Source of the DNA: Moniliella sp. 'wahieum'
Lineage: Eukaryota > Basidiomycota > Moniliellomycetes > Moniliellales > Moniliellaceae
Assembly (NCBI GenBank): GCA_003971905.1
Contig: RSEE01000133.1
Coordinates: 62,001-126,000, forward strand
Direction of reading: 5' to 3'
Length of the DNA: 64,000 nucleotides
The notes below the pieces were generated by a model that was not told where the DNA came from, did not search any database, and was given only the letters and a program-made list of their open reading frames with translations. A program made the position numbers and the translations under genes. Of this stretch, positions 1-9,263 are shown piece after piece (the first letter of the stretch is position 1; each line of letters opens with the position of its first letter).

Positions 1-612
1 TGTTTGGTAAAAGTCACGGTTCGCCTCGCCCGGCAAGCCCGTCTCATAGAAAAACGTTTTTGGAGAAACCTGAACATCCTCGAGTATGAACATGTACGAG
101 TGAGTCACGACCAAACGTAGCTCCGTCGCACTGGGGAAAGATTTGACGGGGTAATCGGCCACCACCCTTGCATCCGGCTGGTCCAATCCGACACTTTGCA
201 TAGTCATTGCGTCGCCAAGGGACGCGGTTCCCTTCCACAGGAGAGTATGGTACAAAAGGAACGCGTCGGCCCTGGCAATTTCCAAGGGCAGTAAATCTTT
301 GTCAATCCGGTCCGTCACTTGCTCGATGATCTGTCGAGCGCGGTCCAATTGCACTGCCTCGCTCTGAGCTTCCTCTCTCGACAAGTAGCGGGAATCGTTC
401 CTGATTAACTTGTCGAGCAAGCGGCTGTACAGGCGCAAGAAAGAGATGCCTTTATCCATCATTAATTTGAGATCCCGCCTGTCATTTCTTCGCACATTGC
501 GCAACATGACTTTTGTGAAGTGTGCAAACGGCGGGTTGCGCACACTTTCAAGGTTCAGCATCACCTTTGCCATCGGGAACCCCCTCATATAGCGCAGCAC
601 CGCCCTCTCCAT
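1..612 (-). CDS. Unrecognised protein, N-terminal part (runs off the left edge)
   Basis: An open frame on the minus strand starts at an ATG at 612 (peptide begins MERAVLRYMRGF) and stays open for about 204 codons to the window edge, so the C-terminus is missing. In-frame ATGs at 588 and 573 are alternative starts; a TGA lies in frame further upstream. The visible part is charged and helical-looking (for example LKLMMDKGISFLRLYSRLLD near residue 50), with no signal peptide or membrane segment. I recognise no family. Codon choice is looser than in most neighbours (TTA, AAA and ATA are used), which could mean low expression. It lies downstream of YIP1 on the same strand. Confidence rests on the length of the frame and its protein-like composition only. 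Confidence 0.5.
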   Translation of the reverse strand, partial: MERAVLRYMRGFPMAKVMLNLESVRNPPFAHFTKVMLRNVRRNDRRDLKLMMDKGISFLRLYSRLLDKLIRNDSRYLSREEAQSEAVQLDRARQIIEQVTDRIDKDLLPLEIARADAFLLYHTLLWKGTASLGDAMTMQSVGLDQPDARVVADYPVKSFPSATELRLVVTHSYMFILEDVQVSPKTFFYETGLPGEANRDFYQT

Positions 613-1060
613 CGGTCTTGTTCGTGTTCTTTCGTTTGTTTCTCGAGTCGTTTGTTCCTCGTTTGTTCCTCGTTTGCACTTCGTTTGTAAAGTCAACTCC
701 GCGCGACTGGACCTGTGTGGCCTTTCGTTCATTTCCTCAACCCCCCCCCCGCTACCATTTGTGGTGCTCTACCCTTACTACGGTCAAGTTGCATGGTTCG
801 AATGTGTTGCGTTGCGGGTCGCCTTTCCTTTTGTTCTCCTCACCCCCACCCCCATCCCCACCTTTGTAGAAGCGTATTCCTGCATGCCCCGTGTCTCCCT
901 CCTCCAAACTCGGCTCTCTGTCCTGGTTCTGGACTTCTGCGACCCCCCCGCAGGGGACGCATCAATAACGAACAACAGACAGACATGGCAAAGCGGAATT
1001 GGCGCAGGCTGCCGCCCCGCCCCTCCGTGCAGCCCGTACAGCCCATACAGGCATGCGTAC
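613..1060. other. Spacer between YIP1 3' end and the left-edge gene
   Basis: About 450 bp without a supported gene. It holds cytosine-rich runs (near 740 and 845) and repeated 'tcgtttgttcctcg' units near 630-690. It must contain the promoter of the left-edge gene, but I see no clear TATA box. Confidence 0.4.
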
Positions 1061-2045
1061 TTACTTTTTGACCGCCATGATTTCGAACACGCTCAGCATG
1101 GCAAAGCACGTGTAGAACAAGCCGAGCGGATAGGCGACCAACAACCGTTGCTCGCTCATGCCTGTAATCGAAACAAAGATGCCCGACGCACTGGATGCAC
1201 ACCACAAAATCGTGAGCGAGGCAAACAAGTACCCGTACCATTGACTGACCGCGCCCGCGCGAGCCGCCGTCAGTACTGTGCCTTGTTGTGGATCGAAAAG
1301 AGCCAGAGGGAGAGGGAGAGAGGGAGAGGGAGGACGTACTCGAGCCGCAAAAAGAGGCCTACAAACGCCGGGAGGCAGAGGGGCAAGATGCAGTAGCCGA
1401 GCACGGAGGAGACGCGGTACATGTCAATTCCATCTTCGAGCATCATGTTGAGCAGGAGGTAGATGGAGATGTCGCCGAGCACGGCGACGCCGTAGATGTA
1501 GCCAAACTGGGACTTGCCGGCCAAGAGCAGCATGGTGCCAAAGAGCATGCAGAAGATAAAGGGGCCGGCGAGGTCGGCGTCGTCCATCATGTGGGCGTCG
1601 CGCGGGTGGGAGGAGGAGTAGGAGTGGAAGGGGGACAGGACGGTGAGGGTCTTGTCGCGGATGTGGCCGAGGTTGATGCCGAGCTCCTCGAGGAGGCCGG
1701 GCTCGTCGGGGAAGCCGCCGGTGGTGAGGGCGTCCCAGAGGGTCATCTCGCCGCCGACGCGGCCGGCGAGGGCGGCGGGGTGGAGGGGTAGGCGCTGGCC
1801 ATGGAGCCCTCGAGGGCGGGGGTGGAGAGGGCGCGGCCGGGGGCAGGCGGGGGGGCGTACGCGTCCTGCGCGTAGCCGCCGCTGTAGAACTGGAGGCCGG
1901 GCGCGGCGCGCGCGTAGGGATCGTACCCGCCGCCGCCGTAGGGCGTCGAGGAGTCGAAGAGCGCAGACATGGGCGTGGCGGTGGCAGCGCCCTGGGCGGC
2001 GCCTGGCGCACCCAGCCACGTCATGCTCATGGCGGTCGTCCTCAC
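1061..2045 (-). CDS. YIP1: YIP1-family Golgi/ER membrane protein (Yip1/YIPF5 type)
   Basis: Yip1 proteins are multi-pass proteins of ER-Golgi vesicles that bind Rab GTPases (Ypt1, Ypt31). Seen here: a disordered Tyr/Gly/Pro-rich N-terminus of about 95 residues, then the family core with LLEELGINLGHI, MDDADLAGPFIFCMLFGT and GKSQFGYIYGVAVLG, followed by several hydrophobic segments. Exon 1 is 1340-2045 and exon 2 is 1061-1244. The 95-bp intron begins GTACGT, has a TACTGAC branch site and ends CAG; splicing restores ...RLDQWYGYLF and ends ...EIMAVKK. Predicted length is about 296 residues, close to the family. The N-terminal part and the core are in different frames, shifting near 1770, which I attribute to one missing or extra base. 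The start at 2045 was chosen as the first ATG of the N-terminal frame; an ATG 25 codons later is possible. Confidence 0.9.
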
Positions 2046-2127
2046 TACTCAGCGGATGGGCTGCCCAGTAGGGTTGGCCGGCGTGGGGGTACCGTCGGCA
2101 CGCCACTACGCCCCGTCCTCGCACCAC

Positions 2128-2216
2128 TCCTCGATGGTCCAACGGCTATGATGTGACGCTCTCACTGCCCCCGCAGAGGATCCGTCAAGACCCGGGTTCG
2201 ACTCCCGGTCGGGGAA
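2128..2216 (+). tRNA. tRNA-Glu (anticodon CTC) with a 17-nt intron
   Basis: A full cloverleaf can be drawn. The acceptor stem pairs TCCTCGA (2128-2134) with TCGGGGA (2209-2215), including one G-T pair, and an A follows as discriminator. The T arm is CCGGG-TTCGACT-CCCGG. The anticodon stem pairs TGACG with CGTCA. Between them lies the loop CTCTCAC interrupted after the base 3' of anticodon CTC by an intron of about 17 nt, the canonical position between bases 37 and 38. The A box (TGGTCCAACGG) resembles other fungal tRNA-Glu genes. A run of seven T at about 2218-2224 is a typical Pol III terminator. It lies between the divergent YIP1 and SKT5 genes. Confidence 0.9.
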
Positions 2217-2217
2217 C

Positions 2218-2224
2218 TTTTTTT
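2218..2224 (+). terminator. Pol III oligo-T terminator of the tRNA-Glu gene
   Basis: A run of T starts two bases after the tRNA discriminator base, as expected for RNA polymerase III termination. Confidence 0.7.
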
Positions 2225-2451
2225 CCATGCGCAGTGCCGAGCGCAGCGCCGGCTGAGCTAAGCACGCGGGGCCACCGCTGGCGGGCTGCTCGTCGGCGCC
2301 GCCTGCTGGGGCTTTGTGGCCGCCCTCGCCGTCGCCGCCGCCATCGCCACCGCCGTCGCCACCACCGGCCCCCACCCCCATCCCACCGCCCACATGTACC
2401 CCTACCGCCCGCCCCCCCGACGCCGACGCCACCGCCAGCCTCGCCCAGGGC

Positions 2452-4128
2452 ATGTCCGCCGTCGCCCTCGACGACGCCTACGCCGCGCCCGCCGCGCCTC
2501 CCGCCGCCGCCTTCTACCCCCAGCCCGCCTACGCCCCGCCGCCCGCCGCATACGAGTACGACGCCGACTACGCCTCCGCCGCCGGCCCCAGCCACACCGC
2601 CGCCGCCCCGCCCCCCCCCGTCCCCGCCCCCGCCCCCGCCCCGCCGTCCCCGCCGCGCGCGCCGCAAGCCCGCCAAGCCCCTCGGCGGCGCGCCCACCCT
2701 CCCCTTCAACAAGGCCTTTGTCGACGAGTACCGCACCCGCATGAAGGCCGACCCCGACCCCGAGGCCCAGTTTGCCTATGTCCAGTACCTCATCGAGGCC
2801 GCCCGCCGCATTGCCGACCCAAGCGACTCGGCCAAGCAGCAGCGCAAGTACCGCGATGCGCTGCTCCAAGAAGCGCTCAAGCTCGTCAAGCGGCTCGCTA
2901 CCACGGGCGCGTCGGTGAGTGACCGCCATGCCTCCTCGCCCTCCTCGGCGGCCACGGCGGTGCCGTATGCCGAGGCACAATTCTTCCTTGCCAACTGCTT
3001 TGGCAACGGCTCTCTTGGCTTGGCCGTCGACCACGAAAAGGCATACAACCTCTACGTCCAGGCCAGCAAACAAAATCACCCGGCTGCCACCTACCGCACT
3101 GCCGTCTGTTCCGAAGTGGGTGCCGGCACGAAGCGCGACCCGGCACGCGCAGTGCAATTTTATCGCAAAGCGTCCGCCTTGGACGACACGGCGGGCATGT
3201 ACAAGTACGGCATGATCCTTCTTCATGGCTGGCTCGGCGTGCCCAAGAACCCACGCGAAGCATTGGTCTGGCTACGCCGTGCGGCCGACCAAGCGGACGA
3301 AGAGACGCCACATGCGCTGCACGAGCTGGCGCTGCTGTACGAGCGTGCTCCAGCTCCGTCCCACCCCAACGCACGCAACGCCGTCGTCTTGCGCGACGAA
3401 CAGTACGCCCGCGACCTTGAGTTGGCCGCGGCGCAGTTGGGCTACGCACCGGCCGCGGCGCGCTTGGGCGTCGCATACGAGTTTGGGCAACTGGCCTGCC
3501 CCGTGGACCCACGTCGGAGCATTGGGTGGTACACGCGCGCAGCGGCCAAGGGCCATGCCGAGGCCGAAATCGCCTTGTCGGGATGGTACTTGACCGGTGC
3601 CGAGGGCGTGCTGGGCCAGTCGGACGCCGAGGCGTATCTCTGGGCCCGCAGGGCCGCCCAGCAGCACAATCCCAAGGCCGAGTATGCGGTTGGGTACTAC
3701 ACCGAAGTTGGAATTGGCGTCGAGGCCGATCCGGTCGAGGCGAAAAAGTGGTACATGCGCGCAGCAGGTACGTTGGTTTTGGTTTAGGTGTTAGTTTTGG
3801 TGTTGGTTTGGGTGTTGGTTTGGGTGTGGTTGGGGTCGCTCCACAGTCCTGCCGAAAGGGAGGGAGAAAAGAAAAAGGAAACACCCCCCACCCACACCCA
3901 CACACCACCACCGTACGCAGGCGAGCTGCTGCGACGCACCGAACGTGAGCAATACTGACTGACTGACTTTGGATCTGCTTCGGATCGACGTGACCTGGCT
4001 TGCTATGGACAGCGCAAGGCAACAAGTCGGCTGTGGACCGGCTGGCCGAACTCAAAAGGCAAGGTGCGGCCAAGAAGGGGTCCCGACCGACGCGCAAGGA
4101 TGCCGAATCCGAGTGTGTGGTTATGTGA
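2452..4128 (+). CDS. SKT5: Sel1-repeat chitin synthase regulator (Skt5/Chs4-like), farnesylation motif at C-terminus
   Basis: Skt5/Chs4 activates and localises chitin synthase III at the bud neck. The N-terminus is Ala/Pro/Tyr-rich and disordered. From about 2690 follow tandem Sel1-like repeats of about 36 residues, for example AEAQFFLANCFGNGSLGL, AGMYKYGMILLHGWLGV and AEAEIALSGWYLTGAEGV. A 245-bp intron (3768-4012, donor GTACGT) splits the last repeat; splicing gives AAAQGNKSAVDRLAEL. The protein ends CVVM at 4114-4125, a CaaX box, as in yeast Skt5, which is farnesylated. Predicted length is about 477 residues. The N-terminal frame and the repeat frame differ by one base in a C-rich tract near 2640-2670. 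An upstream ATG at 2314 in the N-terminal frame is an alternative start. Paralogues of this family that regulate other proteins cannot be excluded. Confidence 0.85.
3768..4012 (+). other. Intron of SKT5 with GT-rich repeats
   Basis: Begins GTACGT and ends ACAG. It is more than twice the usual intron length here and starts with a degenerate 'ggtttgggtgtt' repeat (3775-3835), then a C/A-rich tract and TGACTGACTGAC, a possible branch region. Confidence 0.75.
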
Positions 4129-4551
4129 CTGGTTCGCTGCTGCGGACGACCGAGCCTCGGGCCCACCTGTCCCGCTTCCCGCTTCCTGCTTCAAGGTTCC
4201 AGCTCTAAGCTTCAAGCGTCCGGTTCCGGCTCCGGTTCAGGCTCAGGCTCAGGTTCAAGTTCAAGGGCTGGAGGGTTAATGCATACTGGAGACTACGGGG
4301 GTCGCTCCTCGCGCCTGCTCGGGTGGCTCTTGATGCTGGTGGGGGGTGGTGGGGCGGTTGGCTCGCGGCCGACGGGGCGCTGGAGGAGCTACATCCTACC
4401 TGGCCTGTCGGGCGCACGAGGACCCATGCATGCAAGATGAAGTTGAAGTTGAAGATGAAGATGGGGATACCGAGATGGGGAGGGTCGGAGGGGCAGGGGG
4501 GAGGGGGGACGTGGACTTGTGTGCGCTACGGCTATTGCTAGTGTACGTTCG
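4129..4551. other. Convergent spacer SKT5 / BRCT gene
   Basis: About 420 bp between two 3' ends. It holds a short 'ggctcaggttc'-type hexamer repeat at about 4214-4262 and 'gaagttgaagatgaag' at about 4438-4462. No gene is supported. Confidence 0.45.
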
Positions 4552-5353
4552 TTAGAGCAGCAGGTACTCGTTCCATGGCCTGCCGTCAGGCTGGACCAGC
4601 AACCTACGCTGATCAATGCAATCGCTCAACCACTCCAACTTGACCAGCGGCACGGTACCGAGGTGGGTGACGCCGAGTTTGTGCAGCTCGACGCGCGCTT
4701 GGGCGGACGAATAGCATGTCAGCACGTACAGACCACGCTCGCCCGCGCCGCGCGAGGGGAACGTGAGGCCCATCCAGTGCACCTTGGCTTGCAGCTCGGT
4801 AGCCATCGACGTTCCGGCAGCGGTGGTGGTGGTGGGACCTGGGACGGGAGAGGTGGAGGCCAAGGCGGTAGGTAGGTCGGTAGCCACCGCCGCACCATGG
4901 GACAAGACACGGTTGACCCACACGAATAGTCGTTGGTCGTACGTGGCCAGGAGGTAGACTGCGCAGCGGGACAACAAGCCCGGTGGGAAAGGACGGTTGT
5001 CCGCAGTGGGCGCGACGGGTGCGCGGCGAGCGTACGCGGGATGGCAGGACACCGTTGTGCGACCCATTCCAGGTGCGCGGGCAGGGTGCGGATCTTGGCG
5101 CCCTTGGCTGACGGCGGAAGGGGCACCGTCGTAGCCCGCCCGCAGCCCGCGTTCGTCCACTCGCCACGTCTTTGCTTGTCGAGCTGGAGCGGGTCGGAGC
5201 AGCGGGTGCGCGCCCCGCCCGCACCGGCACCGGCACCGGCACCGGCACCGGCATCCCACTGGACGACGCAACCGCTTGTGCCGGCACGGCTGCCACCGGC
5301 TCGGCGGGACCCCGCCCCGAGGCAAGCCGACGTCGTTTCCGCGCCGTATTCAT
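4552..5353 (-). CDS. BRCT-domain protein
   Basis: BRCT domains bind phosphopeptides and are common in DNA-damage response proteins. The N-terminus starts MNTARKRRRLASG, basic like a nuclear localisation signal, then a Pro/Val repeat PVPVPVPVPV. The C-terminal half reads like one BRCT fold: CAVYLLATYDQRLFVWV (first strand and helix), LSHGAAVATDL, GLYVLTCYSSAQARVELH, and PLVKLEWLSDCIDQRRLL, whose W-x-x-D/C core is the family hallmark. It ends with EYLLL. About 267 residues are predicted. The N-terminal, middle and C-terminal parts lie in different frames, so about two single-base errors are implied around 5000-5150. I cannot tell which BRCT protein it is; as a single-domain small protein it could also be a truncated gene model with a further exon upstream. 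Confidence 0.65.
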
Positions 5354-5838
5354 GTCGTCATCCGGCGCAACGAAACGCAGCGCCGCGGGCGGGTGAGGGT
5401 GCTGACGGTGGCGGTGGCGGTGGCGGTGGTAGAGGTGATAGGATGGCCGCGCTTGGGTGCAGGAGGTTGGTAGCGTGCTTGCGGGGGGGGCGAAGGCGAG
5501 TCGGGTCGGGGCGTGCTTGCGTCGGTTGGCGCGGCAGGAACGGCAGGCAAAGTACGCACGCTGTCCCTCTCCCTCTCCCTCTCCTCTCCCTTGTGCCGCG
5601 CTCGGGCGGGGGCGCAAAGTGCAGGACGGTGGCTGAGGGGGGCTTGGCCATCCGGGCGGCCAAGCGGCCCGGTGCCCCCCCGTCCGACGTGCGGGCGGCG
5701 GGGTCGAGGTGGTGTGGCGAACGGCTGCGCTGCTCGAGTCGGACCGGGTGGGCACGGGCGTGCGTGCGGGTTGTGCGGGCGCAAGCACCGTTCCCCCAAA
5801 GTAGTGGCAACTTTCAGTTGGCTTGAGCCGCTGCTCGC
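5354..5838. other. Spacer upstream of the BRCT gene
   Basis: GC-rich, with proline-rich open frames on the minus strand that lack family features. It holds a 'ctctccctctccctctcc' tract near 5565-5590. No gene is supported. Confidence 0.35.
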
Positions 5839-6995
5839 TCATCTCCATTTCCGAAATGGAATCGTCAGTCCCTCTCCGGGCGCAACGTCGAGACTAGGAT
5901 CCGTCACATCTTGGCTCTCAAGCCACCGCGTGCAAACGTGCGTTCGTGTCCGGGTTTGCGGTCGAGCTTGCGCGGGAGCTTGCTTGGGAGGTGGAAGTGG
6001 ACGAGAAGGAGCGGCAGACACAGGATCCCGCCATGCTGGTTCGGTGGGATGCGTCGGAGGAGCAGCAGGAGCAGGAGGAGCTGGCCGGGAAGCCCGACGT
6101 CGAGGCAGGGCCGGACCGGAAACAAGTTCCCTATCGGGCCAGGCTGATTCTTCGGTCAAACTGGCAGTTTGGCTCGCTGCGCCCCATGCCGAACGAGGAC
6201 GCGGCCGTGGCTCACGCTCCGGCCTGGCGGGCGCCTCGTCGAGCGGAGGCATACTCTCTTCCCGACTCCTCTCGCTCCCATCCGACTCGCCTTCTTCCAA
6301 CACGGGCAATCGTGTTCGGCGGGTTGCAGGCCCAGGCGAAGGCCCGGGAGAAGGTCCGGACGAAGGCGCGCGGGCCATGTCGCGCAGCGCCGGGTGGATC
6401 GTCGGTGGGGCAGGCGTTTCACCACTGTTGGCTAGTAAGGGGCGGAGGCGGAGGCCGACGCAGAGGAGGAGGCGGAGGCATTGGTACCTTGATCTTGATC
6501 AGCATGATCTGAGGTCCGAAGCAGGCTGCGGCGCCCCAAGGAGGCAGAAGGGCGCAGGGGCGCAGGGGCGAGTAGTGTGTGCCAGGTGGGCGAGGTGGTG
6601 GTGCGGCGGGCACAACGGACGAGGCGGGCATCGACGTGGGCCCAGTCGAACGCGATGGCCGCCGCTCGTGGTGGGCTACGCGGCGCGGCACACAGACGCA
6701 GACGGTGCTGGGCGATGCGCTGGTCGGCGGCGCGGAGTCGCTTGGCGTGCTCCGCGCCGGCCGAGGGAGCCGGGTGGGCCATTCTGCGTGCCGGCACACA
6801 ACGCCGCCTGAGCACGAGTGCCTGCGGGCCGGTGGTGGCGACGGTGGCGACGGTGGCGACGGTGGGTTCGCGCGCTCCCAGCCGGCGCAGGAAAGTGTCG
6901 GGCCGAGGGGAAACGGACGAGAGGATGGATGTCGAATGGCTCGCAGCCAATCCAGTCTTTAGCAGAGGCCAGCCGCAAAAGCCCGCACGCGTCAA
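5839..6995 (-). CDS. Doubtful Pro/Ser/Ala-rich protein
   Basis: Two long minus-strand open stretches (6432-6995 and 5839-6378) could be parts of one gene. The upstream piece contains a charged helix AEHAKRLRAADQRIAQHRLRL; the downstream one is acidic/Pro-rich (LEEGESDGSERSREESMPPL) and ends PFRKWR. A possible short intron with GTACCA at its 5' end and TTACTAG at its 3' end would lie near 6430-6490. A triplet repeat (GTGGCGACG, 6835-6865) encodes TVATVAT. I recognise no domain. GC-rich DNA gives long open frames by chance, so this may not be a gene. Confidence 0.25.
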
Positions 6996-7964
6996 ATTCC
7001 ATTCCGCCGGTGGTTAAAGCACCTGTCACCCATTTTCTCCAGAGCACGTATATAGCACGACACCTACCTATACCTCGTCTATGGCCACCACGACCCCTGC
7101 CACCTCGCCAACGGCGGGCAGACTGATCTTGGCCCAACATTCCCAATGCCGAGCTTGTACGGACGCTCGAGGCATGCGCCTCCTGAGCCAGGCATAAACA
7201 CAGGTATGTCACGGTGACTGCATCATCGGATAATATAGTCCCCATTTCGAGTCGCGAGGAAAATGCACTACGACGCCAAAGACAGAACTGGCCACAGAAC
7301 GAACGGGCGAGGGGAACGAAAAGGAGAGAGAACAACAAGGATGTGTCGGGTGGTATCTAGAAAAGCATAGGAGGGACAGTAAGTGAGGGGGGGAGATCCG
7401 TTTAGCGATATGCCGTTCGGCCAACAAGAATAACAGTGTGCCTGGATGATGAGATCGAAAGAACATGCATATATCCCACGGGGGGGTGCGACAGAAGGAG
7501 ACGCACACTTGCCACAACGCTATAGAAGATCTACCAAAAGGCAAATGGGAAGGTAGAACTACCCGATATATGCGTCCTTCAGTTGAGAGAAAATATCGCA
7601 GAGTGAATCATTTAAAGAAGGAAAAAAGCAAAGGGAGAGAAGCCCAGAAACCAGTCTGGTACGACCCCGTTATTGGAGTTGATCAACGTTCCGATTCTTC
7701 GGTTCCTGCAAAGCCAACGGGGCGGAGGAGGGAGAGAGAGAAGGGGGAGGTATGGGGGGTTGAGGGCCACACAGTGACCTTCCATCGAGGTAACCCAGCA
7801 CAAGTCCAACCGGAACCAGCTGACCCAGCTGACCCAGCTGAACAAACTGAACAAAATTGAACACAAAACGAAATAGAGTAATAGAGACCTTCACTTGCTC
7901 GGCGTATATGCAAAGCAAAGCCCTAAGCCCGAAGTTGGTTGGTCTGGTGCACCGTGCAACGCAC
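6996..7964. other. Intergenic, AT-richer
   Basis: No supported gene. It includes TATA-like words near 7048 and 7230 and a short direct repeat 'gacccagctgacccagctga' at 7819-7842. It probably holds the 3' flank of the secreted repeat protein. Confidence 0.4.
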
Positions 7965-9128
7965 TTACAAGCTCAAGCTCAACGATTCGCTCGAAGGGAG
8001 CGACGAAGAGAGCTTGAACGGAAGCGAGCCCGAGCCCTTGGGCAGAGCGATGGACGAAGCGGTTGGCAGGGACACCGAGCTGGAAGCAGCCTTGGCCAGG
8101 CTCGCCAGCTCCGACGACAAGGATGGGAGCGCGGCCGAGTCGAGGCTCAGCTTGGACTCCGACCAGGAGCGAGCCTTAAGCGAAGAGGCCTCAGTGGGCA
8201 GCGAGAGCGAACCAGTGGGAACCGAAAGAGAGCCACTGGGAAGCTCAAGGGACGAAGCGCTCAGCTGGGCCAACTTGGCGGTAGGGATGCCGCTCGGCAG
8301 CTTGAAAGACGAGCTCTCCGTGGGAAGAGCAATGGACGAGAGCTGGGCCTTGCGTGCCGGGTGGGCCTTGGGGGCCTTCTGGACAGCGTGGGCCAGGGGA
8401 CTCTCCTGGGGGAGCGCGCTGGACAGATCGCCGAGCAGCGAGGTAGGCAACGCAGCGGACGCGGAGCTGGCATCCGACAGCTCCCCGAGCAGCTCCGAGA
8501 CGTTGATCTCGCTAGCTTCCGGGGCAGCAGGGCCGGCACGCGCCGAGAGCGAAGGCAGAGCGGTGGGGACCGACAGAGACAGGCTGGACAGCGACCCAGG
8601 CAGCTTCCCCGCCAGACCCGAAGGCAACTCCGCAGCCAAGCCCGACGGAAGCACGGGAGCGGATGAACCGGAAGGCAGCTCCGAGGACAACGAAGCGGGC
8701 AGCGACAGAGACGCATCCGGCTTGAAGGCACGACCGTGACGGTTGCCACGGCGGTGTTGGAAGGGCTTGGTGCCAGCCGAGCGAACTCCTTGGCAACCGA
8801 TGGCTTGGCTCCCTTAAGGGCCGAGCTGATGTCGGATGAGAGCGAGGCCACGTCGGTAGGCAGCGAGGCCGAAGCCGAACCCTGCGACGGGAGGGCGAAG
8901 GGAAGGCTGATCGACTGCGAGAGAGTTGGCTCCGCTTTTGGCAACTCCGACGCAGGGAGCGACAGCGACGGATGGGCCTCTGCATGGGTGGGTTTTGTCA
9001 GCACGGTAAGAGAGAATAAAAAGAAGAGGCCAAGCCGGGGCACGGGGATGGCGTCGAAAGAAAGGAAAAGACGTACGAACGGACACGGCCAGGGCCGCGA
9101 GGGCAGCAAGGAAAGCAAAAGAGCGCAT
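7965..9128 (-). CDS. Secreted Ser/Leu/Pro-rich repetitive surface protein
   Basis: Exon 1 (9077-9128) encodes a signal peptide, MRSFAFLAALAALAVSV. A 97-bp intron (8980-9076, donor GTACGT, acceptor GCAG) follows, and exon 2 (7965-8979) starts at the predicted cleavage site (VQA before HPSLSLPASE). The mature chain, about 335 residues, is almost wholly Ser, Leu, Ala and Pro with short degenerate repeats such as LPSGLAAELPSGLAGKLPG and SVPTGSLSLPTEASSL. No cysteine framework and no C-terminal GPI signal are seen; it ends SSLPSSESLSLSL. One frame change near 8740 separates the first third from the rest. The opposite strand is also open here because of the repetitive composition. The function is unknown; a wall protein, adhesin or spacer-like secreted protein is possible. 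Confidence 0.7.
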
Positions 9129-9255
9129 CTGGTTGGAGATTGAGAAGGAAGAGAAGGGAGGTAAGGGGGAGGGAGAGGGAGACGAGACAAAGGAGTGTCG
9201 AGAGGGCGATGGAACGATGGGCGGAAGGAGGGGGCGAGAGTAGGGGGGGAGGGGG

Positions 9256-9263
9256 TTATATAG
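9256..9263 (-). promoter_or_regulatory. TATA box of the secreted repeat protein
   Basis: On the minus strand the sequence reads CTATATAA about 130 bp upstream of the start codon. Confidence 0.55.

Noticed and set aside
4933-5826. Long plus-strand frame opposite the BRCT gene
   Set aside because: Arg/Gly-rich composition and overlap with a recognised domain on the other strand.
7939-8739. Plus-strand frame antisense to the secreted repeat protein
   Set aside because: It lacks a signal peptide, intron and promoter; the minus-strand gene explains the open frame.
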